64,000 bases of DNA from positions 244,751-308,750 of the forward strand of contig JADJMA010000060.1 of assembly GCA_016709845.1 (NCBI GenBank), given 5' to 3'. Position numbers and translations under genes: made by a program. This DNA is from Flammeovirgaceae bacterium (GTDB lineage Bacteria > Bacteroidota > Bacteroidia > Cytophagales > Cyclobacteriaceae). The stretch's first letter is position 1, and each line of letters opens with the position of its first letter. The notes beneath the pieces are model-generated. The model saw only the letters and a program-made list of their open reading frames with translations. It had not been told where the DNA came from and searched no databases. This document shows positions 46,089 through 55,555 of the stretch, piece after piece.

Positions 46089-46529
46089 ATGAAAAAACTA
46101 ACTATTCTATCCACAGTAGCTGTACTATTCTTCATCACCAGTTGCTCAACCGATAAACACAAAGACGAACAAAACCAAAGTGAAGGAACACATACCAGCT
46201 CTGATGTTTCTGCCGCAGTGCAATTAGACAACGGAAGCAAATGGATGGCCAATATTGAAACTACACAGGGAATTCAAAGCATGACTAAAATGATTGAGGG
46301 CTCGCAGGCCGATCCTGCTCAAGCCACAACATCTTTAAAAGAAAATTTGCTTTTGCAGTTTACGGATATCCTTAATAAATGTACCATGAAAGGCGAGTCG
46401 CACGAGCAATTACACAATTACTTGTTGCCCTTAAAGGCCGATATTGAAAAGTTGTCAGCGTCTCCATCGGCAGAAGAGTTGGAATCAATCAAATCATACC
46501 TGACAACTTATTATACTTACTTTGAATAA
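46089..46529 (+). CDS. small periplasmic lipoprotein, unknown
   Basis: 146 residues from ATG 46089. Lipoprotein signal: KKLTILSTVAVLFFITSCSTDK with the lipobox Cys. The mature part is acidic, helical and Thr/Ser-rich at first, with TMIEGSQADPAQATTSL, FTDILNKCTMKGESHEQLHNYLLPLK and a Tyr-rich end. The segment CTMKGESHEQLHNYL suggests a four-helix metal-binding-type fold, but I cannot name a family. A hairpin terminator follows. Confidence 0.7.
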   Translation: MKKLTILSTVAVLFFITSCSTDKHKDEQNQSEGTHTSSDVSAAVQLDNGSKWMANIETTQGIQSMTKMIEGSQADPAQATTSLKENLLLQFTDILNKCTMKGESHEQLHNYLLPLKADIEKLSASPSAEELESIKSYLTTYYTYFE

Positions 46530-46542
46530 GTCTTGAAAATAA

Positions 46543-46582
46543 TTGCACGCTAATTTAATCAACACAATAAGTTAGTGTGCAA
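46543..46582. terminator. bidirectional hairpin between convergent genes
   Basis: TTGCACGCTAA (46543-46553) and TTAGTGTGCAA (46572-46582): 11 pairs including one G-T. It sits between the stops of the lipoprotein gene (46529) and the porin gene (46593), so it can end both transcripts. Confidence 0.6.
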
Positions 46583-46592
46583 GAAATAAAAC

Positions 46593-48038
46593 TCAATCCA
46601 AGATCAACATCAAGCGAAAGTTGAGGCCTGAACTCTTTCCACTCGTGTCAAAACGATCGAGTGTGATAAAGCGTTGGTTTACTCCGAATTGTACTTTTTG
46701 AGTTAACCACCAATTAGCACCTATGGAAAATGTACGCATATCTCCACCCGCAATGTTTGCCTGGTTCATTTGAATCATCGAATACCGAACTCCTACTTCG
46801 AGTGCACCCCAGGCTTTGTAACCAATGGGTTTTGAAACAGGAACAGGATCAAAAATGCCACTGCGTTTTCTATATGGTCTCATCTCGCCCGTCACCACCC
46901 ACGACCCACTAATATTATAACCAAATGGATTTGAATCTCCGTCAGTAGCAGAGGAGATCTTGTTACCAATAAACTCAAAGCCTAACAGATAAGGGCCCTT
47001 TCTCCAATAGGCTTCAAAGTCATACGTTATAAAATTATCAGCACTAATCTTAGCTGTTTCAATAAAAACAGGTGAAAGAAAAAATCCGCCTCAGTCTTTC
47101 CTTTTCACGGGTAGTTTTGCATTTGAGTATCGAAGGCCTGCACCGAGGTGAAGCAAATTGCTTTCGTCTTTTGATAGATAAGGAACTCCCGTAATACGGC
47201 CCGTTACCTGGGTAGGCGTTGCGGCAAACGTAGTGTCTGATTCTATCCAGTTTCTGAATACACCAGCTGCCCAGGTGGCACGTTGGTTGGCGACTGTACC
47301 ATTGGAGCAAGGCTCCCACATTCCGAGCCGGGAGGAAAGCATCGGCCGCTGCTTGTCGCTCTTGCCAAGGCAAAAAAAGTAACGTGGTGAGTCGCTCCAT
47401 CGAAATAGGTTCCTTCTGCTTGCCCACACTTAGTGTAATGTTTGAAGGTAATGGAATATCAACACGCAAATCATATAGCATAAGGGAATTGTCTGTTTTG
47501 GAATCGTAACCCCTGTCAAATGTATTGTTGGTAAAGAAGACTGTGTATACCCACGGTTTTTTGAATTTGAATGTACCTATAAGGCCGAAGCGAAGCACGC
47601 GCAACTCGCCCAATGAAGTCACGTCCAGATCACCCAACTGAGATTCGCTATTAGCATCTTGTGATGTCCACCGCAGTCTATCGAGGGCAAGACAACCGTT
47701 AAACAGACCAGATATAAACTTATTCTCAAACTTGTTCCATTTTTTTGCAGGGTAATAGTTAATCGGTACAGCCATGGGAGGTGGCGCATAAGCACTCCAG
47801 GTTAACCTGATCCGAAATGAATATCGTCCTTGGTTACCAACTGAAGTTTTTTGTCAATGACAAGAAGGCTAACGACTACATCTCCAAGAGAATCCTCCCG
47901 GCTAATGAGGCGAACATTTTTGATTAACACGCTGTCGCTTGGAGAAAATAAATCCGAAAAATTTACTGAATGAGCTGAGACAATCAGGCTTGGCAGGAAC
48001 AAAGAGATAGAGCATAGGACGGCAACAAGATTTTTCAT
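46593..48038 (-). CDS. outer-membrane porin, OprP/OprO-like (several frameshifts)
   Basis: Phosphate-selective-porin-type beta barrel of about 480 residues spread over three frames. Signal peptide NLVAVLCSISLFLPSLIVSAHS; lead domain with RLISREDSLGDVVVSLLVID; barrel segments FKKPWVYTVFFTNNTFDRGY, DIPLPSNITLSVGKQKEPIS, YDFEAYWRKGPYLLGFEF, and the C-terminal GGDMRTFSIGANWWLT, VQFGVNQRFITLDRFD, GLNFRLMLILD. OprP-type proteins pass phosphate, but here a nar-type operator lies 36 bp upstream, so nitrate or nitrite is a candidate substrate. Confidence 0.75.
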
Positions 48039-48074
48039 TTCTGCCTATGAGCACATAGTAAGGTCGCTCTAAAG

Positions 48075-48100
48075 CAATAAAGTATTATTTGTCTTTTTTT
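48075..48100. promoter_or_regulatory. degenerate nar-type palindrome upstream of the porin
   Basis: CAATAAAG (48075-48082), ten bases, CTTTTTTT (48093-48100): seven of eight bases match the right arm, five of eight the left arm. It sits 36 bp upstream of ATG 48038, the same distance as in front of norC and the unknown enzyme. The weakest of the five copies. The rest of 48039-48341 holds no recognisable gene. Confidence 0.45.
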
Positions 48101-48341
48101 CCAAATCTATCCCGAACACTGTACTTTTTAAATTTGAGCATCAACACATGTATATCTTTTGATATTTCTTATCTTGATAGAGAAAATAACCAATCGTAGC
48201 GATAAAGCCGTGTTCGTCCAATAAACCAAAAAAAGAAACATTCTATTTTCTTGATTGTTGATGCTAGCTGTTTTAATTCTTTATCGCTAATGAACTGGTA
48301 AAAGTAGAGACTCTCATAAAAAGTAAACTAAAATTAAATCT

Positions 48342-49167
48342 ATGTGTCGCTGGATGGCTTACTCGGGCGGATCAATCAGACTGAATGATTTGCTCTTTGA
48401 ACCCAAGGATAATCTAATTGATCAAAGTTTAACTTCGCGTTCAGCCGAAACGCCAACGAATGGCGATGGGTTTGGTGTTGGCTGGTATGGAAACTGGAAG
48501 TTCCCCGGGCTCTTTCGCAGTATCCGACCGGCCTGGAATGATTTCAACCTACGCGACCTGGCATTAAATATTGAGTCAAAGATTTTCATGGCCCACGTGC
48601 GCGCTACCTCATTGGCAACGGTGCAAGAGACCAACTGCCATCCCTTCCGGTATAACAACTGGTTATTTGTACATAACGGTGAAATCTTTGAAGTGGAAAA
48701 ATTCAGGAGAGAACTCCTGATGGCCGTTGATTCAAAATATTTTGAAAATATTCTGGGCTCAACAGATTCTGAATTAATGTTTCATTTAGCACTAACATTT
48801 GGGCTAGAACAAAATCCGGTAGAAGCCATGGCTAAGATGGTTGGGTTTGTAGAGCGAACAGGTAAAACTAAGAATGTTCCTGAGTCGATGTGGATGACCA
48901 TCGGGTTATCGGATGGAAAAACGCTTTGGGGGTTTCGGTATGCCAGTGATGGCAATGCACCAACTTTATTTCACAGTCGCGATAAGAAAGAATTAGTCCA
49001 GATTAATCCGGCATTACAAGATCGTTTTTCTGATGGAGATAGAATTTTGGTTTCAGAGCCGATTGGAAAATTCAAAGAGATGTGGGGAAGTTCCGCAAGG
49101 TTCCTCTTTAATAATTCATGAAGGCAAAATTGAGACCAAGCCTTTTAAACCAGCAGGCCAAGCATAA
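48342..49167 (+). CDS. class II glutamine amidotransferase, YafJ-like (frameshifted end)
   Basis: N-terminal-nucleophile glutaminase: Cys2 directly after Met1 (MCRWMAYSGG), DGFGVGWYG, HVRATSLATVQETNCHPF, NNWLFVHNGEI and STDSELMFHL are family motifs. About 275 residues; the frame shifts near 49095, and the last residues (PQGSSLIIHEGKIETKPF) run to TAA 49165-49167. It releases ammonia from glutamine, or removes a gamma-glutamyl group as in EgtC-like members; the partner is unknown. Stand-alone gene. Confidence 0.87.
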
Positions 49168-49270
49168 AGCCTCACCTTGCTTGTTGCAAGAAGAACTAGT
49201 GACTCTGATTGGTTGAACTGAAGACTTGCTTTTCATTTACACTCGTTCTATTTTTTATCTCACTTTACAA

Positions 49271-50231
49271 ATGACCCTCATCAATAGGCCAACCGCAAAT
49301 CATGTACAAAAATGTACAGCCACAGCACTCATACTTTTTAGTACCTATGCGCTAATGGCGCAAGACCTTGATCCAAGAGCTTATATTAAGGCTCCTGTAA
49401 AGGGTACGTTGCTAGTTGGTAACTTAACGCATTCAGAAGGAGGCGTACTTACAGATCCAACGCTGCCCTTGGAAAACCTCGAAGCAAAAGTACAGACGGT
49501 GGCACTTGGTGGTGTGCGAACCTTCAGTTTTTTCGGCCAGTCCGCACAGGCCCTTGTCATCTTGCCTTTTGCATTTTTAGATGCAACGGCATCAATAAAT
49601 GGACAAGCGCAAAGTGCCAGTCGTTCCGGCATAGCCGACACGCGATTCCGTTTCTCTGTGTTGCTCCTTGGCGGAAAAGCAGTAACCTTGGAAGAGTTTG
49701 CCAAAGCAAAAAAAAGTACCATTATCGGCAGCAGCCTAACTGTGATAGCGCCTACCGGGCAATATTTTTCGGATAAGTTGATCAACCTCGGCACGTGGCG
49801 CTGGTCGTTCAAACCTGAGATTGCGTTGACACAACCGATCGGAAAAAGATGGATGATCGATGCCTATGCCGGGGTATGGCTTTTTACAAACAATAATACA
49901 TTTTATCCAGGCATGTCTGTTCGTAGGCAAGATCCCTTACTCACCTTTCAATACCATCTCAGCTACAACATTCGTCCAAGAATGTGGGTAGCCTTAAATG
50001 CAACATTTTATACCGGAGGACAATCTTCCGTAAACGATACGTACAAAGACGATCGGCTATCCAACGCCCGAATTGGAGGTAACGTTGGCGCTGCCTGTCG
50101 GAAAACGCCATGTGTTAAAGATTGCCTACAACAAAGGTGCGATTATTCGTATCGGTGCCAATTTCAGTACTGTTTCTCTTGGGTGGACAACTTCCTGGTT
50201 TGCGAAATCAAAAGCGAGTGAAGAACAATAA
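49271..50231 (+). CDS. outer-membrane protein, phenol_MetA_deg-like (frameshifted end)
   Basis: About 320 residues. ATG 49271; a hydrophobic signal (TATALILFSTYALMAQ) is followed by DLDPRAYIKAPVKGTLLVGNLTHSEGG and a beta-barrel pattern with regular aromatic strands (GTWRWSFKPEIALTQPIGK, RMWVALNATFYTGGQS). The end frame-shifts near 50090 and finishes with IAYNKGAIIRIGANFSTVSL and WTTSWFAKS at 50231. It resembles the family called MetA-pathway phenol degradation or transporter, whose true role is unclear. Confidence 0.72.
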
Positions 50232-50381
50232 TTCCACGTACTTTGTATCGTTGTGCGATGAACTCTCTTTGGTTAATATTGCCCGAAGGAACATTGGCGG
50301 ATTCAAGAACGATGATAACAATTTATCTTATCCCTATTCTTTTAAAGAAATCGACAGCGTATTAAAACATAAAACTAAGAA

Positions 50382-50973
50382 ATGAACAAAGGAAGATTAG
50401 AAGCATTTAGTGATGGCGTATTAGCCATTATCATAACCATTATGGTCTTGGAAATTAAGGTGCCCCATGGCGAAGAGTTTTCAGATCTGAAGCCATTAGT
50501 TCCCGTGGTGTTAGTTATATTTTAAGTTTTATTTACATCGGTATCTATTGGAATAATCACCATCACATGATGCACACGGTGAAACGTGTAACCGGGAGTA
50601 TTCTGTGGGCCAATCTTCATTTTCTTTTTGGCTTTCCCTTATTCCTTTCGTTACCGGATGGATGGGAGAAAATCATTTCAGCTCCAAACCCATGGCGTTG
50701 TATGGATTTATTCTTCTGATGTCAGGAATAGCTTATGTTATCCTGCAAAGTAGAATTATAAAAAATCAGGGTAAAGATTCAGTCTTATTCAAAGCAATTG
50801 GCAATGACTTTAAAGGAAAGATATCTCCGGTATTGTATATAACAGCAATAGCTTCGAGTTGGATCAGTCAGTGGATTTCAGGAGGCTTGTATGTATTGGT
50901 TGCGCTTCTATGGCTAATACCTGATACGCGAATTGAACGCGCAATCAGTGATAACTTAAATGTAAAAGACTAA
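50382..50973 (+). CDS. TMEM175-family potassium channel-like protein (DUF1211; frameshifted)
   Basis: About 197 residues. Family hallmark RLEAFSDGVLAIIITIMVLEIKVP (RxxxFSDG) at the N-terminus. The frame is lost near 50520; YIGIYWNNHHHMMHTV and LWANLHFLFGFPLFLSL are readable in another frame, and the rest (FVTGWMGENHF, MALYGFILLMSGIAY) is in a third up to 50973. Six helices expected; bacterial members conduct K+ with low selectivity. 150 bp upstream there is a short open frame without clear support. Confidence 0.75.
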
Positions 50974-51242
50974 AATCAAAATTCAATTTCACCTGTGAAT
51001 TAGCTAATATTCTGCTTCCCTGCCCTTATCGATGCTGCGCAGAAACACGGGTGGATTCACAAAAGGCGTAATGCTCGTTCGGTGTGTTTGTTGGTGTTCT
51101 GTTGCACAGGCTAAGAATAGAATGGCGCCCTTAATTCCATGATCGCTGCCCGGATTAATTCATTTCAAAATCGAATCTAAATTGTCGCAATCCAGAATCT
51201 CTACAAAATTGTATTGTTAGTTCGAACATAAAACTAACGATT

Positions 51243-51695
51243 ATGAAAAGTCTCATGATGATTGCACTGGTAGGCTTAATGATAAGCCCGGTGAATGCGC
51301 AGAAAATCAAAGAAACCGAAGTTCCGAAAGTAGTGAAGGACGCTTTTATGAAAGCCTATCCCGCGGCAAAAGAGGTGAAATGGGATAAAGAAGAGGGTGG
51401 CTACGAAGCTGGTTTTGATCTCGGCAAAAAAGACATGTCGGTTGTGCTGGATGAAATGGGAATGATCAAGGAAGTAGAAACTGAGATTGCAAAAAGTGAA
51501 CTTCCCAAGCCGCACAAGAGATGTTGAAAAAGAGTATGCAGGATATAAAATAGAAGAGACTGCAAAAATTGTGTCCAAGGGTATTACTACTTATGAAGCT
51601 GAGGTTGAAAAAGAAGAAAAAACTTTCGAACTTATTTTTGACAACAACGGCAAGTTATTGACGAAAAAGAAGTCGAAGAAGAGGAGAAGGATTAA
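51243..51695 (+). CDS. PepSY-like secreted protein (frameshifted)
   Basis: About 150 residues: signal peptide (SLMMIALVGLMISPVNAQ), then two PepSY-like units (VPKVVKDAFMKAYPAAKEVKW, GYEAGFDLGKKDMSVVLDEMG; EYAGYKIEETAKIV, GITTYEAEVEKEEKTFELIF). Frame breaks near 51510 and 51660; the acidic tail ends at TAA 51693. The family (beta-lactamase-inhibitor-like, PepSY-like) is periplasmic and of unknown role. Confidence 0.75.
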
Positions 51696-51735
51696 AAGAT
51701 CAGGCCGGCAGATTTCTGAAGGTCTTTTTTAAATC

Positions 51736-52493
51736 ATGGCAAAGCAATTTTGTGTCGTAGCTATTTTGTTAAGTGTTATTCTCCATTTTGAATTTGCATT
51801 TAGTCAAGTCAATGGAGCGAATGATTCCAATGTTGTAAAACAAAGAAGGTCGGACAACACAAAGTATTGAAAGCTTTTGTTGCCCCGGTAGCCTTAACGA
51901 CTGTTGGATTACTGGCCAAGACAAATAACTTTTTCTAAGTGATCAAAAAGTATATGAAAAACGAAATGAATCCTATCCGGACTTCCATACGCACGCAGAT
52001 GATTATTTGCAATACGTACCGATTATTGCCGTGTACGGATTAAACGCAGCGGGTGTAAAGGGGAAGAACAACTTTGGGAATCGAACGGCCCTCCTGATCA
52101 AATCAGAATTGATTATGACAGTACTTACGTATTCGCTAAAAAAAATTGCCGTAGTGCCCCGGCCAGACACATGGGCCAACATCATTTCCTTCCGGCCACA
52201 CCGCTCAGGCATTTGCAGCGGCCACATTTATGGCGAAAGAGTATGGGCACAAAAGTGTATGGTATAGTATAGGTGCGTATTCAGTGGCAACAAGTGTTGG
52301 CGTGTTGCGTGTCATGAACAATCGTCACTGGGCGTCAGATGTGTTTGTAGGGGCGGGAATTGGAATTCTTTCTACAAACATTGCTTACCTTACCCATCAA
52401 TATAAATGGGGAGGTAAGAAGAATAACACGGTGATTGTGCCATCGTACTCCAACAAAGCAGGTGGAATTTATTTTAGTTATGCGTTCCATTAA
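51736..52493 (+). CDS. PAP2-family membrane phosphatase (frameshifts)
   Basis: About 250 residues across three frames. Signal-like N-terminus AKQFCVVAILLSVILHFEF. The three phosphatase motifs are visible: KKIAVVPRP (KxxxxxxRP), FLPSGHTAQAF (PSGH, in a different frame near 52190) and VLRVMNNRHWASDVFVG (SRxxxxxHxxxD-type). Membrane segments such as SIGAYSVATSVGVL and GAGIGILSTNIAYL surround them. It probably dephosphorylates undecaprenyl pyrophosphate or a phospholipid. Breaks near 51850, 51930 and 52180 are probably sequence errors. Confidence 0.78.
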
Positions 52494-52558
52494 GGGAATA
52501 AACCAATAATCGAAATAGTCTAAATACAAATAATGTAGTCTCACCAAAAAATAATAAT

Positions 52559-53311
52559 ATGAAAACAACACTTCGCATTCAACTCGCTTTTGCATTCATC
52601 GCTGTTCTCTCAGCAAGTAATGTATTGGCTCAACCCGCTCAATTTCATCTGATCAAGAAAACCGTGATCGGAGGTGAAGGTGGCTGGGATTATTTATCGG
52701 TCGATCATGAAAACCGCAGACTTTATGTATCGCATAGCACGCAAGTAGAGGTGCTCAATGCTGATACGCACGAAAAAATTGGCGTGATACCAAACCTTCA
52801 AGGCGTGCATGGTGTAATTGCCGTGCCAAAATCCGGACGAGGTATTACAACTAATGGAAGAAGCAACAGCGTTACTATTTTTGATTTAAAAACATTGAAA
52901 CCGATTGTAGAACTACCTACCGGAAAAAATCCGGATGCATTGTTATACGATGAATTTTCGAAGCGCGTTTTTATTTTCAATCACAGTGATGTAACTGCAA
53001 CGGCTATTGACATTGCCGCTGGTAAAGTAGTGGGCACCGTTGATCTTGGGGGCACAGCATTGGAAGCTGGAGCCAGTGATGGTAATGGAACCATCTTTGT
53101 AAATCTGGAAGACGATAGCAAGATTGTTTCGTTCGATGCAAAGACATTAACTGTTAAGAATACATGGAATTTGTCTCCCGGTGAAGAGCCAACAGGCCTG
53201 GCAATCGATTTGAAAACGAAAAGATTATTTACCGTGTGTCATAATGAAATGATGATGATTCTGGATTCTGAAAAAGGAAATATCGTAGCCCAAGTTCCGA
53301 TAAAAAGATAA
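52559..53311 (+). CDS. YncE-like beta-propeller protein, C-terminally short
   Basis: 250 residues: signal peptide (IQLAFAFIAVLSASNVLAQ), then propeller repeats (GGWDYLSVDHENRRLYVSH, GITTNGRSNSVTIFDLKTL, PTGKNPDALLYDEFSKRVFI, PTGLAIDLKTKRLFTVCHN). Typical members have about 330 residues and seven blades; here the frame stops after AQVPIKR, where GxxVDG-type text usually follows, and the next gene starts 19 bp later. About 80 residues are absent, so a deletion in the genome or assembly is likely. Confidence 0.78.
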   Translation: MKTTLRIQLAFAFIAVLSASNVLAQPAQFHLIKKTVIGGEGGWDYLSVDHENRRLYVSHSTQVEVLNADTHEKIGVIPNLQGVHGVIAVPKSGRGITTNGRSNSVTIFDLKTLKPIVELPTGKNPDALLYDEFSKRVFIFNHSDVTATAIDIAAGKVVGTVDLGGTALEAGASDGNGTIFVNLEDDSKIVSFDAKTLTVKNTWNLSPGEEPTGLAIDLKTKRLFTVCHNEMMMILDSEKGNIVAQVPIKR

Positions 53312-53330
53312 CCATCAGAGAATTTAAAAG

Positions 53331-54618
53331 ATGAAGCCATTCACATCATCGGTTGTAGCCGTTACATTACTTTTTTTTTCAACGCATCTCTTTGCGCAGG
53401 AGGATCTTGCATTTTATATTGATAACGCAAAGACGAATAGTCCGTTAATTCAGGATAACAAAAATCAAAGTGAGGCAGCACGACTGGAGATTGATCGGCT
53501 AAAAGCATTTTATACAAAAGCACAAATTAGCGTTTCAGGTAACTACCAATTCTCTCCGATCATCTCCCGGGATAACGGTCAGTCTGATTTTGTTTTAAAT
53601 CCTGAAGCAGCAGAAAAATATTCAGGATACGACCTTGCTGCGAGTAACGGTGGGGTCTATCAGGGATTCTTGAATTATAACCAGCCTATATTTAATGAGA
53701 GTAGATTCAGAGCAAGCGCGGAACAAACTCTGGTTGGAGCGCAGATCAATGAGAATACGATGCAACTTACATCGCATGATTTAGAAAGATTTATTACCGA
53801 TCAGTATATTCTTTGTCTACAGGATTACAAGCAGGCCCAATACCTCAATGATCTTATTCGGATAATTAACGATCAAAAAAGCATGGTGTCAAAGTTGGTT
53901 GAAGCCGGAATTGCCAAACAATCTGATCTCTCCTTATTAACCATCGAACAGAAAATACAACAAGCTGCGTTAAATTCATATCAATCCATCTATCGAAGAG
54001 ACTTAATGGACTTGCGTGTTCTGTGCGGTATTTCTGACACCACCTATCAGGTGCTGGGAAACATTGATCTTCAACTGGGTGAAGACGTAACGGTTTCAAA
54101 ATTTACTGAGCGTTACCGATTAGACAGTCTAAATCTGGTCGCGACTCAAAAGTTTTTGAACAGAAATACAAACCGCTCGTAGGTCTTTATGCCAATACCG
54201 GATTGAATGCGGTGTATGCCCCACGATTCTCAATCGCTTTGGTTTCAGTGCGGGTATCAACTTTACCATGACCTTAACGGATGGTAAGCAGCGTAACATC
54301 ACGCAACAGCGAACATCCGTTCTGATGAAGTCGACTCAGGCCTATAAAAATTTCTTTTACAATCAGAATGGTGTGCGTAAAAATAGAGTATTGACCGAAC
54401 TGAAAGCCGTTACAGAACGACTTGTTATTTTGGAAGACCAGTTGAAGGAATATCAAAAACTGTTGGAATTTTATAAACTTGAATTAAGTCGCGGCCAAAT
54501 TTCGGTGATCAATTATGTTACGACATTAAAAAGTGTAATGACTACGCAACGCGACTTTGTATTGCTTCAATCCAATAAACAATCCTTAATCAATCTTTAC
54601 AACTACTGGAACTGGTAA
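53331..54618 (+). CDS. TolC-family outer-membrane efflux protein (one frameshift)
   Basis: About 429 residues. Signal peptide (VVAVTLLFFSTHLFAQ); helical hairpin regions with TNSPLIQDNKNQSEAARLEI, LGEDVTVSKFTERYRLDSLN and, after a break at ~54175, YKPLVGLYANTGLNAVY, FGFSAGINFTMTLTDGKQRN, and LEFYKLELSRGQISVINYV, which matches the TolC C-terminal repeat. It forms the outer-membrane exit duct. It lies 4 bp before the HlyD-type adaptor gene in an efflux operon. Confidence 0.86.
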
Positions 54619-54622
54619 GACT

Positions 54623-55539
54623 ATGAAAATACAGGCCAAATATATTTTACTATTCGCTCTGGCAGCAAGTGCCTGTAGCAAACCGTCAGAGGAAGAAGAG
54701 TCAACGGTGCGGGCGAGGGTTTCCGTTCAGGTAGTTGAATTGAATAGAGGCGTTATAAAAGATGAGCTTACATTCTCGGCAAGTACGCTTTACTTAAAAC
54801 GAAATGTCGTGTCATCACCCATTCCCTCCTTTGTTACGCAGGTTTTTATAAAACTGGGCGAAGCAGTAAAAGAGGGACAAGTATTGTATCAACTGGAAAC
54901 AAAAGAAGCACGAGCCTTGGGGTCGCAAGCCATTATGTTGGATTCATCCGCTGCTTCTTTTGGAAAAATTATTGTACGCGCACCGGCTTCCGGCATCATC
55001 AGCACATTAGACAAACAACAAATTGGTGACTATGTATTGGAAGGTGGACAGCTCTGCACGATTGCTGAAAGCGATGCCTTAGCGTTTGCGGTAAATGTGC
55101 CGTTTGAATTTAGCGCCTTCGCGAAAGCAGGAATGAAATGCTCATTGATTTTACCAGACAACTCAGTTCATTCTGCAACCTTTACTACGCTACTCACTAC
55201 TATGAATGCACTGGCGCAAACGCAAACCATTCTGGCAAAATCAAATGATCGGGTTTTTCTTCCTGAAAATCTGATCGTGAAAGTTCTTGTTGCAAGAATA
55301 GTACGAAACCTGAACAGGTGCTACCTAAAGAATCGGTGTTAAGTGATGAGATGTTAGAGAATTTCTGGGTGATGGAATTGATCAACGATTCAATAGCGGT
55401 CCGGGTAGACGTAAACTTGGGGAATCGAAATCGCGAGTCAGTAGAAATAATATCGCCTATATTCAAACCAGATTCTAAATTCTTGATTACCGGAAATTAT
55501 GGATTGCCAGATACAGCATTTGTCAAAGTGATTCACTAA
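54623..55539 (+). CDS. efflux periplasmic adaptor, HlyD/MFP lipoprotein (one frameshift)
   Basis: About 305 residues. Lipobox in LLFALAASACSKPSEEE; adaptor domains: FIKLGEAVKEGQVLYQLETKEA, then IIVRAPASGIISTLDKQQIGD (lipoyl halves), beta-barrel with VPFEFSAFAKAGMKCSLILP. Frame break near 55290; LPKESVLSDEMLENFWVMEL and FLITGNYGLPDTAFVKV form the membrane-proximal end. There is little sequence between the lipoyl halves, so the coiled-coil hairpin is very short. It links the TolC-type protein and the RND pump. Confidence 0.85.
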
Positions 55540-55555
55540 AACCTGAAGACGAATA

